Assembly (NCBI GenBank): GCA_902494565.1 | Contig: CABUTN010000027.1 | Span: 1 to 25,712 of the forward strand | DNA: 25,712 nucleotides | Reading direction: 5' to 3' | Source of the DNA: an uncultured Collinsella sp. | GTDB lineage: Bacteria; Actinomycetota; Coriobacteriia; Coriobacteriales; Coriobacteriaceae | Shown: piece by piece, positions 1 through 6,828 of the stretch | Position numbering within the stretch: position 1 is the stretch's first letter | Layout of the letters: each line of letters starts with the position of its first letter | Position numbers and translations under genes: made by a program | Notes under the pieces: generated by a model | Told to the model about the DNA's origin: nothing | The model's database searches: none | What the model saw: the letters and a program-made list of their open reading frames with translations, nothing else

Positions 1-1
1 C

Positions 2-241
2 TGCATCGAGGCGCGCGAGGAAGGCCGCGCGTGCTCCGTGGTATCGAGCGACGGCACGATCCAGGCCGTCGTCATGGGCAAGGGCGTCACGCGCATCTCG
101 AGCCGTATGCTGGTGGACGAGATCAAACAGATCGACAACGACGTGCACGAGGCCGAGGAGGCCCCGCAGATCAAGATGACCCTGGGCAGCCGTCTAAGCC
201 CCGAGGCCCTGGCCAAGCTCAAAGCTCTGCGCGGGAGGTAG
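2..241 (+). CDS. yacP: YacP-like NYN-domain ribonuclease, C-terminal part
   Basis: This open frame enters from the left window edge and ends at TAG, so only about the last 79 residues are present. The visible part contains VVSSDGTIQ followed by GKGVTRISSRML. This matches the end of the NYN/PIN-like fold of YacP (Rae1-type ribosome-associated endoribonuclease), where a T/SSDGxxQ strand is followed by GxGAxRxSARxL. YacP proteins cut mRNA on the ribosome in Firmicutes; the role here is inferred. In many Gram-positive genomes yacP lies just upstream of the rpmG-secE-nusG block. Here the two are separated by about 6.7 kb of other material. A candidate terminator lies 61 bases past the stop. The family call rests on a short fragment. 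Confidence 0.75.
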   Translation, partial: CIEAREEGRACSVVSSDGTIQAVVMGKGVTRISSRMLVDEIKQIDNDVHEAEEAPQIKMTLGSRLSPEALAKLKALRGR

Positions 242-268
242 GGGAGTTGGCGGGGCGATGCTGTCTCG

Positions 269-1609
269 CTAACTCCATTCAGCGATGTCGATCATTCTTT
301 CGAGGCGCCATGTTAGCGCCTCTTTTAGATAAGGCAGTCTCGCTGTAAGAGCGTCGTTTTTGGATAGGATTTCGATTGCCTCGTCAACGAAACCCTCGAG
401 TTTGTCGCCGTCAAACCAGCCCATGTCCTCGACGAGCAACATTTGTTTGGCGGGGCTTGAATGAAATTGTGCGCTGGTAAAACTGTGCTCTCCCGCCCTA
501 AGCTCCTCTAGTGATATGTTGCACCAGAGTGATGAGCCCGAATCGAAGATAGGGGCAGGTCTGCAGGCTAGCGTGTTTACGTTTCGCACAAGGCCAAAGT
601 TGCGCCAATGGCGATCATAGTTGGCAATGATGTCATCGCATACGATCATGCGGTCAAGGGCGTCTTTTATATCCGTCGCTCCAAGCTCCTCGCAGTTTGC
701 TACATACCGTTCGTAATCGGTTAGTCGCTCGTCTGCATTTGCATGCTGGTTTACATAGAACGCAGGGACATACTCTTCTTCATCAGTTAAGAAGACATCG
801 CATATGCTCAGGGCGGAAGTGCCCGTGCCCTCGAGCGAGTAAGGCACATAATCGCAAGCGTTTAGGATGCGACGGTGAAGTGCAGTCGCCACCAGCTCGT
901 TATAAGGTTCCTGGTTTAGATGTGCACCTGCCTTGTGGAGGATTCGACGGTCATCCTCGCATGTCCAGTACTTTTGAAGATTGCCGTCCGAGGTGTTATC
1001 GGGCTTTGCGGCAGCTGCCTTGCCCTCTGGGGCGAAGGGCGCGATGCTGAGAGAGACGTCGTCAAAAGCATTATTGAAGAAATTGATATCTTCCCACGCG
1101 AGACCGGAGTCTTGGGGCCTAATCCAATACTGGTCGGATAAGGAGAGGCCAAGATTTCGCTGGACGAGTTCATCGGGAACATCGACTGCGGCTTCTGCAA
1201 GCAGGGAGGCTAGTCCAATGCGTGCGAGCGGGATACCGCGGCCGCGCCACCAGATGCGGAAGGAGTCGAGCGATATGGGGCTATTAGGGCCAAATACTCC
1301 AATAGGGGCGTGGGCGTAATCGACGTCGGCGCCGATGTGGGTGAAGTCTTTTCGCGATGTGCTGTAGACCAGTTGGGCTACTTCGTGCGTGCGGTTCATG
1401 AGGGTAAATGCGACTTCGCTTTTCCCATGCCCACGACGAGGTCGTCCCCCTCTTTTGGTTGCGGAGCGGAGTCGCGCGTCTACGCTGTCTTTGTCGATGA
1501 GCCACACGCCAGAAGCCTTGCGGGCGGTCAGCGCGCCGTTCTTAATGAGCTCCTGCACCCTGCGCGGGCTGATGCCGAGCAGCTCGGCTGCTTCCTTGGT
1601 AGTCAACAT
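269..1609 (-). CDS. HTH-domain/HipA-like kinase single-chain fusion
   Basis: This 446-residue protein starts with an excisionase/MerR-type helix-turn-helix (residues 1-45: TTKEAAELLGISPRRVQELI, then GVWLIDKDSV). A long middle section follows, then a HipA-like kinase core. The kinase features seen are K226 in a RRILHKAG strand, E234/E238 in QEPYNELV, the catalytic loop NYDRHWRN (330-337; D332 and N337) and the metal-binding FDSGSSL (355-361; D356). HipA kinases phosphorylate aminoacyl-tRNA synthetases or other targets and are normally paired with a separate HipB-type DNA-binding antitoxin. No such partner gene is adjacent; the HTH is on the kinase chain itself. The start ATG has an AAGGG Shine-Dalgarno sequence 8 bases upstream. 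Base composition is more AT-rich than the ribosomal genes, which suggests acquisition. The kinase fold is well supported; toxicity, target and autoregulation are inferred. Confidence 0.78.
   Translation of the reverse strand: MLTTKEAAELLGISPRRVQELIKNGALTARKASGVWLIDKDSVDARLRSATKRGGRPRRGHGKSEVAFTLMNRTHEVAQLVYSTSRKDFTHIGADVDYAHAPIGVFGPNSPISLDSFRIWWRGRGIPLARIGLASLLAEAAVDVPDELVQRNLGLSLSDQYWIRPQDSGLAWEDINFFNNAFDDVSLSIAPFAPEGKAAAAKPDNTSDGNLQKYWTCEDDRRILHKAGAHLNQEPYNELVATALHRRILNACDYVPYSLEGTGTSALSICDVFLTDEEEYVPAFYVNQHANADERLTDYERYVANCEELGATDIKDALDRMIVCDDIIANYDRHWRNFGLVRNVNTLACRPAPIFDSGSSLWCNISLEELRAGEHSFTSAQFHSSPAKQMLLVEDMGWFDGDKLEGFVDEAIEILSKNDALTARLPYLKEALTWRLERMIDIAEWS
302..326 (+). terminator. 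Candidate rho-independent terminator for the yacP transcript
   Basis: GAGGCGC (302-308) and GCGCCTC (316-322) form a perfect 7-bp stem with a 7-base loop, followed by TTTT. It lies inside the 3' coding end of the convergent HipA-like gene, so the same bases would serve as terminator on one strand and coding sequence on the other. Confidence 0.55.
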
Positions 1610-1619
1610 CGCGAAACCC

Positions 1620-1679
1620 TTCGCCAGAACGAATAGTTTTATATAGCCAATTGTAATTAAAACTATTCGTTCTGGCGAA
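1620..1679. promoter_or_regulatory. 22-bp-arm inverted repeat in the promoter of the HTH-kinase gene
   Basis: Bases 1620-1641 and 1658-1679 are perfect reverse complements (22 bp per arm) around a 16-base AT-rich spacer. Each arm contains TTCGCCAGAACGAA or its complement, itself a partial palindrome (TTCG-N6-CGAA). The inner edge lies 10 bases from the ATG of the minus-strand kinase gene and touches its AGGG ribosome-binding site. AT-rich TATATA/TATAAA in the spacer may be the -10 element. The position fits an operator bound by the protein's own HTH domain; an RNA hairpin that hides the ribosome-binding site is also possible. Confidence 0.7.
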
Positions 1680-1731
1680 TGGTTTTAAGATTGAGGGCGC
1701 ACTGACAGAAATGAACGGGCCTGGTACGCGC

Positions 1732-1760
1732 TGTTGCTGGATTTTGCATATTTATATAAC
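1732..1760 (+). promoter_or_regulatory. Possible promoter of tRNA-Thr(UGU)
   Basis: TGTTGC (1732-1737), a 17-base spacer and TATAAC (1755-1760) form a weak sigma-70-like promoter about 70 bases before the tRNA. The -35 match is poor. A GCGC-GAAA-GCGC mini-hairpin lies between promoter and tRNA (about 1815-1826). Confidence 0.3.
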
Positions 1761-1832
1761 GCCGTGCGGCCTGTTGCGCCCCGTCCGCAATTCCATTATT
1801 CTTAACAGGCTTCGCGCGAAAGCGCCAAGTGT

Positions 1833-1907
1833 GCCAGTGTGGCGCAACGGTAGCGCAACTGATTTGTAATCAGTGGGTTGCAGGTTCGATTCCTGTCACT
1901 GGCTCCA
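1833..1907 (+). tRNA. tRNA-Thr (UGU)
   Basis: A complete cloverleaf: acceptor GCCAGTG pairs with CACTGGC, the anticodon arm is ACTGA-TTTGTAA-TCAGT with anticodon TGT, and the T-arm has GGTTCGATTCC. The discriminator is T and CCA is encoded. It reads ACA codons and, through wobble, other Thr codons. It stands alone with its own terminator at 1918-1950. Confidence 0.97.
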
Positions 1908-1917
1908 TGAGAGTTTC

Positions 1918-1955
1918 GGGCTCTGTCTCTATATGGGACAGAGCCCGTTTCTATT
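1918..1955 (+). terminator. Terminator of tRNA-Thr
   Basis: GGGCTCTGTC (1918-1927) and GACAGAGCCC (1937-1946) form a 10-bp stem followed by GTTTCTATTT, 10 bases after the tRNA CCA end. Confidence 0.8.
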
Positions 1956-2021
1956 TAGGTGGCGCGCCATCAGGTTAGCGCCCATCCCGTTTTTGGTTTG
2001 TCTCGTCCTCCAGTTTGTCTA

Positions 2022-2148
2022 AATCTGTAACACCAAGACCGATATTTGGCATCTAACTGTTACAGATTGAGATGAAACTTAGGGTGTTTTAGGAATATCT
2101 TGATCTGTAACATGTAGAAGCGGAATAGGCCTCTTGCTGTTACAGATC
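2022..2148. repeat. Two inverted pairs of TGTTACAGAT with identical spacing
   Basis: Pair 1 has arms 2022-2032 and 2058-2068 (AATCTGTAACA / TGTTACAGATT). Pair 2 has arms 2102-2112 and 2138-2148 (GATCTGTAACA / TGTTACAGATC). Both have perfect 11-bp arms and exactly 25-base spacers. Their centres are 80 bases apart. Outside the arms, all four half-sites continue with a similar 5-base tail (consensus NAGAY after TGTTACAGATY). The spacers differ in sequence. This conservation of arms but not spacers suggests a protein-binding or structured-RNA element, or a REP-like repeat. Confidence 0.75.
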
Positions 2149-2183
2149 GAGACAAGGGCGGGTGCGGACCTGGATGTTCTGCT

Positions 2184-2245
2184 CGAGCGTGGATTTCTGG
2201 ACACGCGAGCGAAGAAAATCTTCCGACCGGAGAACGAGCGTGGAT
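2184..2245 (+). repeat. Two direct copies of CGAGCGTGGAT
   Basis: Exact copies lie at 2184-2194 and 2235-2245, 51 bases apart. The second sits in GAGAACGAGCGTGGATAAT, which recurs with two changes at 6281-6299 and in inverted form at 6338-6351. The complementary strand reads TTATCCACG, one base off the DnaA-box consensus TTATNCACA. Confidence 0.6.
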
Positions 2246-2305
2246 AATTAACTTGGATAGGGAGCTAAGGTAAACACCGATTGTCTATCGAAGGCTTTAG
2301 AAACG

Positions 2306-2340
2306 ACGACCCCGATTTCATTGTGGAATCGGGGTCGTTT
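2306..2340. terminator. Hairpin downstream of the beta-glucoside operon
   Basis: ACGACCCCGATT (2306-2317) and AATCGGGGTCGT (2327-2338) form a perfect 12-bp stem. It lies about 100 bases past the EIIBC stop on the minus strand, where the tail reads CGTTTCT; on the plus strand the tail is only TT. It most likely ends the minus-strand operon. Confidence 0.6.
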
Positions 2341-2440
2341 GTGCCTGAGGAATCCGAATGGATTAATCGAGCTCCTAAGGGACTTCTTGGGTTCTTGCTA
2401 ATGGTCTGCCGAGGATGTCCCCAATGCAAGCAGCGGGCAT

Positions 2441-3841
2441 CTACTCAATATAGTTGGGATTCTTCTTGATGATCACGCGTGCAGCGATGAACGAGACGAC
2501 GATGGCGATGACGGCGACAACGCACGCCAGTACGAAGTTGCCCATGGATCCATCGGGAGCGATAAAGATCAGCGCAGAAAGAAGACCGGGGCATGCTCCC
2601 GCAACATACTCCTTCAGGACGAAGATACCTGCAGGGAGTCCCGCGCAGAGGGCGCCGATTGCCGTGCCGACAAGCAGGCGGGGACGCTCGATGAGGCAGC
2701 CATAAAATGCGGGCTCAGTTACGCCACAGAGTGCGGTGACGGCAACCGTGGTGACCATACCTCTCTTCTCCTTGTTGCCTTTCATTGCAGTTGCCAAGGC
2801 GAGACTCGTGCCGCCAATGCAGAGGTTTGAGATGAAGCCAAAGATGATGGGCGCCCAGCCGAGCTGCGCCAAGCTCGTAACTTCGATCGCGATGTAGGCC
2901 TTATCAAGACCGAGCATGACAAAATAGGGGTTAAGGGCTGCAAGGATTGGAGTAGCGATAAATGCCACGTTATCCATGAGCCACGTGGCGGCATCACTCA
3001 GCGCGTAGCCCATCATGCTGCCGGCGGGGCCGAGGATAATCAGCTCAACAGGCACGACGATGAACATGGTGAGCAGCGGCTTCAAGAACAGTTTGGTAAT
3101 GTCGGGGATGATTTTCTGAAGACCGCGATCAACAAAGTACATGAACACAACGCCCAGTACGATTGGCACCACCGTGCTCGAGTAGTCATTCGTCGGGATG
3201 GGGATGCCAAGAAAGTCGAGACCCTCAGCACCGCTAATAGACGAGCTAATCATGATTGCGCCCAGCAGTGCGCCCATGATAGGCTGCATCTTCATGACGG
3301 CGGCGAGCTGATAGCCGAGGTAAACGGGCAGGAAGCTAAATGAGGCGCTGAAGATCGCCAGCAGAACCTGGGCGGTTCCGCTATCGGTGCTCAATCCACA
3401 ATAATTGACCAGGAGATTCTTGATCGAAAGAATGAGTCCGCCAACGATGAGCGCCGGGACGATGGGCATGAATACCTGTGCAGAGACGTTCCCGAATTTC
3501 TCAATCAAGCCCATGGCGGTGTTACCGCTTTTAATGCCTTCTGCAAGGTCTTTGGCGGTTTGGGCATCGTCGGCAACCGTGCCACCGCCGACTTCGATTC
3601 CCGCGAAGTCGAGGAAGTCGTTGTAAGCCTCGGTGACGTTGGGGCCGATGATCACCTGAAGCTGGCCACCGCTGACTACTGCCCCGAGCGCCTGGTCGGC
3701 CGATTTGGCGAGCTGGAGATCGATGATCGAGGTGTCTCGTGCGTCGATGCGAAGGCGCGTCGCACAATGAGTTACCGATGTAATGTTCTCTTTGCCGCCA
3801 ACAGCCTTTAGGACTGTTTCGGACATTGCCTGATATTTCAT
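2441..3841 (-). CDS. PTS beta-glucoside-type EIIBC permease
   Basis: A 466-residue sugar-specific PTS permease. Residues 1-90 form the EIIB domain, with phospho-accepting C26 in SVTHCATRLR and the GGQLQVIIG strand. About 110-460 form a glucose-family EIIC membrane domain with many hydrophobic segments and a GVTEPAFYG motif. The protein phosphorylates a beta-glucoside while importing it. Family members such as BglP often carry a C-terminal EIIA domain; this one ends at KKNPNYIE without it, so phosphate must come from a separate EIIA. The start has AGGAG 7 bases upstream. It follows the phospho-glucosidase gene by only 9 bases, so the two are one operon. Exact substrate (arbutin, salicin, cellobiose or other) cannot be read from sequence. 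Confidence 0.9.
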   Translation of the reverse strand: MKYQAMSETVLKAVGGKENITSVTHCATRLRIDARDTSIIDLQLAKSADQALGAVVSGGQLQVIIGPNVTEAYNDFLDFAGIEVGGGTVADDAQTAKDLAEGIKSGNTAMGLIEKFGNVSAQVFMPIVPALIVGGLILSIKNLLVNYCGLSTDSGTAQVLLAIFSASFSFLPVYLGYQLAAVMKMQPIMGALLGAIMISSSISGAEGLDFLGIPIPTNDYSSTVVPIVLGVVFMYFVDRGLQKIIPDITKLFLKPLLTMFIVVPVELIILGPAGSMMGYALSDAATWLMDNVAFIATPILAALNPYFVMLGLDKAYIAIEVTSLAQLGWAPIIFGFISNLCIGGTSLALATAMKGNKEKRGMVTTVAVTALCGVTEPAFYGCLIERPRLLVGTAIGALCAGLPAGIFVLKEYVAGACPGLLSALIFIAPDGSMGNFVLACVVAVIAIVVSFIAARVIIKKNPNYIE

Positions 3842-3850
3842 CTCTTTCTC

Positions 3851-5269
3851 CTAACCTTCCTGCTCCTGATACTTCGAGATAAGGTCTCGGTACCAATACC
3901 AGCTCTTTTTGGGGGTGCGCTCCAGATTGTTCTCGAAGTCGATATGGACAAGTCCGTATCGTTTTTCGTAGCCGTTGATCCAGCTATACAGATCCATCGT
4001 CGACCAGAGGTAGTAGCCCTCAACGCGCGCGCCGTCGCGCTTAGCCCTCATCATGTGCTCGATGAACTGGCCCAGAAGCTCGATGCGGTCATCATCGTGG
4101 ATCATTCCGTCTGCGTCTGGTTGCTCATAGGCGCCATGTCCGTTTTCCGTAATAAAGATGCGGGGCGCGTCATAGCGCTCGTGGACATCCATGATGGTTG
4201 AATACATGCAACTTGGGAGTATTTCGCGGCCCCATTTATTGCGGGGAACATTGCTGTCGCGGGCGCTTTCAAACAAGGGCGCAATGCATTTTCCTTCGAC
4301 CTTTTTGCTCGAACCGCCCTTATTGTTCGCCGAAACGGCAAGCTCTCCACCGTGCCAGTCGGTTACATACTCTCGGCAATACACGTTGAGTCCAATAAAA
4401 TCGACTTTACCGTCGCTGAATTCTTCTACGTCATTTGGGGATCGATAGAGCGAGACGCCAAGTTTTTCAAGGATTTCGTCCATTTCTGGCGGCAGTTGAC
4501 CCTGAAGCGCTGGTGCCAGAATCATGCGATTGGCGAAAAAGTCTGCGTATCGAAATACGTCATCGGGGTGCTCGGTTGCCGGGTCGAGTTCGACAACGCC
4601 GCCATCGTGGACGGCGCCGATGATGCCGTCGTAGCCCATTTGACGATATGCTCGGACTGCGAGTGCGCTTGCGCGCATCAGGTTGTACTGAAACTGCATG
4701 TACGACTGAACATCGAGCGATCGATTGGGGGGATAGTTGCCCAACATGTTTACGCAGTAGCTGTAGAAATGCGGCTCGTTAACGGTAGCCCAGATTTTGA
4801 CGCGGTCTCCAAAGCGCTCAAAGCAAATCTTGGCGTATTTGCAGAACCACTCTGCCATGTCGTTGTTCAGCCATCCGCCTTTGCAAGCAAGCGTGAATGG
4901 CAGATCGTAATGGAACAGCGTAACGTTGGGCTCTATGCCATTTTCGAGGCAGCAATCAATGACCCGATTATAAAAATCGATACCCTCTTCATTCACTTTG
5001 CCGATACCGGTGGGGATGATTCGACTCCATGAAAGAGAGAAGCGATAGGTGTTTTGTCCGCCTTCTTTCATCATGCGGATATCTTCTTCATAGCGATGGT
5101 AGAAGTCGCAAGATACATCACCGTCAACATGGTTGATGTTCTTATTGCTTGTGTGGCTAAAGAAATCCCACTCACCAAGGCCTTTGCCGTCTTCGTTCCA
5201 GGCACCCTCGCACTGATAAGACGCCGTGGCGGAACCCCAGAGAAACGGCATGTTGTTCACGTTGCCCAT
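3851..5269 (-). CDS. 6-phospho-beta-glucosidase, glycoside hydrolase family 1
   Basis: A 472-residue GH1 enzyme that splits the phosphorylated beta-glucosides delivered by the adjacent EIIBC into glucose 6-phosphate and aglycone. The acid/base is E165 in TVNEP and the nucleophile is E375 in ITENG. The motif SWINGYEKRYG (S429, K436, Y438) is the phosphate-binding signature that separates 6-phospho-glycosidases from plain beta-glucosidases, which have E-W at this place. I chose the ATG at 5269 (MGNVNN) because AAAGGGG lies 5 bases upstream; the ATG at 5287 has no such site. It is the first gene of the operon and is divergent from the RpiR regulator. Activity on 6-phospho-galactosides cannot be excluded. 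Confidence 0.92.
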   Translation of the reverse strand: MGNVNNMPFLWGSATASYQCEGAWNEDGKGLGEWDFFSHTSNKNINHVDGDVSCDFYHRYEEDIRMMKEGGQNTYRFSLSWSRIIPTGIGKVNEEGIDFYNRVIDCCLENGIEPNVTLFHYDLPFTLACKGGWLNNDMAEWFCKYAKICFERFGDRVKIWATVNEPHFYSYCVNMLGNYPPNRSLDVQSYMQFQYNLMRASALAVRAYRQMGYDGIIGAVHDGGVVELDPATEHPDDVFRYADFFANRMILAPALQGQLPPEMDEILEKLGVSLYRSPNDVEEFSDGKVDFIGLNVYCREYVTDWHGGELAVSANNKGGSSKKVEGKCIAPLFESARDSNVPRNKWGREILPSCMYSTIMDVHERYDAPRIFITENGHGAYEQPDADGMIHDDDRIELLGQFIEHMMRAKRDGARVEGYYLWSTMDLYSWINGYEKRYGLVHIDFENNLERTPKKSWYWYRDLISKYQEQEG

Positions 5270-5340
5270 GAATCCCCTTTCCATCATTCAACACGGTGGA
5301 TACGTGTGGCGGAATTATGATTAAGATGACGTCAACTGAT

Positions 5341-5390
5341 TTGAATCATAGGAGAACGACCAAAGCTGTTTGATTCAATAAATGAATCAT
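5341..5390. promoter_or_regulatory. TGAATCA operator cluster between bgl operon and its regulator
   Basis: TTGAATCA (5341-5348), its complement TGATTCAA (5371-5378) and ATGAATCAT (5382-5390) lie in the divergent intergenic region. The first two form an inverted pair with 22 bases between. This fits binding sites for a dimeric RpiR-family repressor acting on both directions. All three sites are upstream of the GTG start I prefer for the regulator. I do not see an unambiguous -35/-10 pair. Confidence 0.5.
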
Positions 5391-5420
5391 GATTTCGAGG
5401 AGAGCGGAAAGAGGGATCAC

Positions 5421-6254
5421 GTGAATATCAATGACTTCGATGTGCTCAATCGCATTAGCTCCATCATCAACAGCGAGTTTGGGTCAAACGATGCCGCCAT
5501 CGCTCGATATCTCATCGCTCACATTAGGCGTTCGAGCGAAATCAATGTTGCCGCAATAACCCGCGATGCATTCGTGACCCGTTCCGCTGTTCGTCGTTTC
5601 TGCAATCGATTGGGCTACCAGTCTCTTAGCGATTTGAAAGAATCATTTACTCAGTCAGTCTTTCCAAGCGACTTAAGCCATCGAGAGGAGGAATTTGGCT
5701 ACGAGGAGTACAGGGCAGAGCTCGACGTTCGCATGATCGAGATGTTCGCTGAGGTTGAAAGCGGCGTGTCCGATATCGCTATTAAGCATCTTGTCGACGA
5801 AATTGATGGCCATAAAAACGTTGAAATCTGGTGCACCAATAATGTGAGCGCCAATCTCGTACGATTTCAGCAGGAAATGTTTTATGCGGGCAAGATAGTT
5901 CGCATAGTTGCTGGGGCTAACGTCGCGGAATTGAAAAACATGGGAGACGCTTCGCAGTCATTGATAATTCTCGTATCGGTCTCCGGGCTATTTGCGTCAC
6001 AGGCGCGTGAGTATCTTGATTGCCGTTCGGGCAGGAAGATTCTAATTACTGCGTTTAGCAACGATGACAAATCGAGGTCTTTTGACCGTGTATATCGTCT
6101 TGGTAATGCGGGAAACGGAATTGACCGACTCGGCGTTTATTCGAAATACGCCATGACTTATTTTTTCGACTTGCTATCGTCGTGTTACTTGAGTCGCTAC
6201 CCCTGCACCAAGGGGGAGCCGCTCTATGGGTCTACTTTGGCCTGGCCCGAGTAG
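5421..6254 (+). CDS. RpiR-family transcriptional regulator (HTH + SIS)
   Basis: The N-terminal RpiR-type helix-turn-helix covers about residues 1-75 (VAAITRDAFVTRSAVRRFCNRLGYQSLSDLKE). A sugar-isomerase (SIS) domain follows at about 105-250 (VEIWCTNNVSANLV; SLIILVSVSGLFASQAREYL). SIS domains in this family bind phosphosugars, so the likely signal is the phosphorylated glucoside or glucose 6-phosphate. It is transcribed away from the phospho-glucosidase/EIIBC operon and presumably controls it. I chose GTG at 5421, which has AGAGGG 6 bases upstream. The ATG at 5382 would add 13 residues, but has no ribosome-binding site and lies inside a candidate operator. BglG-type antitermination regulators are more usual for beta-glucoside PTS genes; here the regulator is RpiR. 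Confidence 0.88.
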   Translation: MNINDFDVLNRISSIINSEFGSNDAAIARYLIAHIRRSSEINVAAITRDAFVTRSAVRRFCNRLGYQSLSDLKESFTQSVFPSDLSHREEEFGYEEYRAELDVRMIEMFAEVESGVSDIAIKHLVDEIDGHKNVEIWCTNNVSANLVRFQQEMFYAGKIVRIVAGANVAELKNMGDASQSLIILVSVSGLFASQAREYLDCRSGRKILITAFSNDDKSRSFDRVYRLGNAGNGIDRLGVYSKYAMTYFFDLLSSCYLSRYPCTKGEPLYGSTLAWPE

Positions 6255-6565
6255 TTGCGGCTTTACAGTTCTCTCGCCTGGAGAATGAACGTGGATAATC
6301 TGCCACTTTGGCCTTAGAGCCGCGCTAAAAGTGGGAGATAATCCACGCTCGATCGTGGCGTGGAAGCCCGATCTCGACCTATATATAGGTGCAAATAAGC
6401 CGTTATCGAAGTTCGATCCTGAAGGTGTACTCCACTACACCAAAGTGTTACCTCGGGAAACGTCACCTCAGTATCCAAAACCACCGTCCTTCATATCCAA
6501 ACTCAACAAAACCGCAGGTCACAGCTATATAGATACGCCCGGCACCGTGTATCTAGAGGTTTTCG
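6255..6565. other. Gene-free stretch downstream of the RpiR gene
   Basis: Apart from the inverted repeat at 6286-6351 I see no gene or RNA. An open frame at 6331-6651 begins inside the repeat, lacks a ribosome-binding site and runs through the tRNA promoter, so I treat it as chance. Confidence 0.55.
6286..6351. repeat. Imperfect inverted repeat with GCGTGGATAATC arms
   Basis: Bases about 6290-6309 (CGTGGATAATCTGCCACTTT) and 6328-6347 (AAAGTGGGAGATAATCCACG) pair over 20 bp with two mismatches, around a loop of about 18 bases. The left arm lies in GAGAATGAACGTGGATAATC, a close copy of the motif at 2230-2248. It starts about 35 bases after the RpiR stop and could end that transcript, but it has no T-run. 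Confidence 0.6.
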
Positions 6566-6595
6566 TTGACAGCCCCCAAGGTGGCATCGTATTAT
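6566..6595 (+). promoter_or_regulatory. Strong promoter of the tRNA-Tyr/Thr/Met-tuf unit
   Basis: A perfect -35 TTGACA (6566-6571), an 18-base spacer and -10 TATTAT (6590-6595) lie about 60 bases before tRNA-Tyr. There is no terminator between the three tRNAs and tuf, so this promoter probably drives all four. Confidence 0.85.
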
Positions 6596-6657
6596 CTTCT
6601 TCGTTCGCGGGGGCGGCGGTCCAAAAGACCAAAGGACCTGCGGATACTTGAACGATT

Positions 6658-6739
6658 GGGAGTTTGCCCGAGTGGTTAATGGGGACGGGCTGTAAACCCG
6701 TTGGCTCTGCCTACATAGGTTCGAATCCTATAGCTCCCA
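6658..6739 (+). tRNA. tRNA-Tyr (GUA)
   Basis: A class II tRNA with long variable arm. Acceptor GGGAGTT pairs with AGCTCCC, the anticodon arm is ACGGG-CTGTAAA-CCCGT with anticodon GTA, and the T-arm has GGTTCGAATCC. The discriminator is A. CCA is not encoded (CCC follows), unlike the other tRNAs here. Confidence 0.96.
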
Positions 6740-6749
6740 CCCGTCAAGT

Positions 6750-6825
6750 GCCTGTATAGCTCAGTCGGTAGAGCACTTCGTTGGTAACGAAGAGGTCACC
6801 AGTTCAAGTCTGGTTGCAGGCTCCA
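6750..6825 (+). tRNA. tRNA-Thr (GGU)
   Basis: Acceptor GCCTGTA pairs with TGCAGGC. The anticodon arm is CTTCG-TTGGTAA-CGAAG with anticodon GGT, and CCA is encoded. It is the second tRNA of the tuf leader cluster and complements tRNA-Thr(UGU) at 1833. Confidence 0.97.
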
Positions 6826-6828
6826 TCC

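Larger units (their letters stand above)
1908..2440. other. Gene-free stretch between tRNA-Thr and the EIIBC gene
   Basis: I see no credible protein-coding gene in these 533 bases. The stretch holds the tRNA terminator, two TGTTACAG inverted pairs (2022-2148), two CGAGCGTGGAT motifs (2184-2245) and a 12-bp hairpin (2306-2338). A short open frame at 2281-2469 overlaps the hairpin and has no ribosome-binding site. Confidence 0.6.

Noticed and set aside
2281..2469. Open frame of 62 codons overlapping the 3' end of the EIIBC gene
   Set aside because: It contains the terminator hairpin at 2306-2338, starts with TTG without a Shine-Dalgarno sequence, and has no recognisable features.
6331..6651. 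Open frame of 106 codons upstream of tRNA-Tyr
   Set aside because: It begins inside an inverted repeat, has no ribosome-binding site, and runs through a near-consensus promoter; the composition does not look like coding sequence of this genome.
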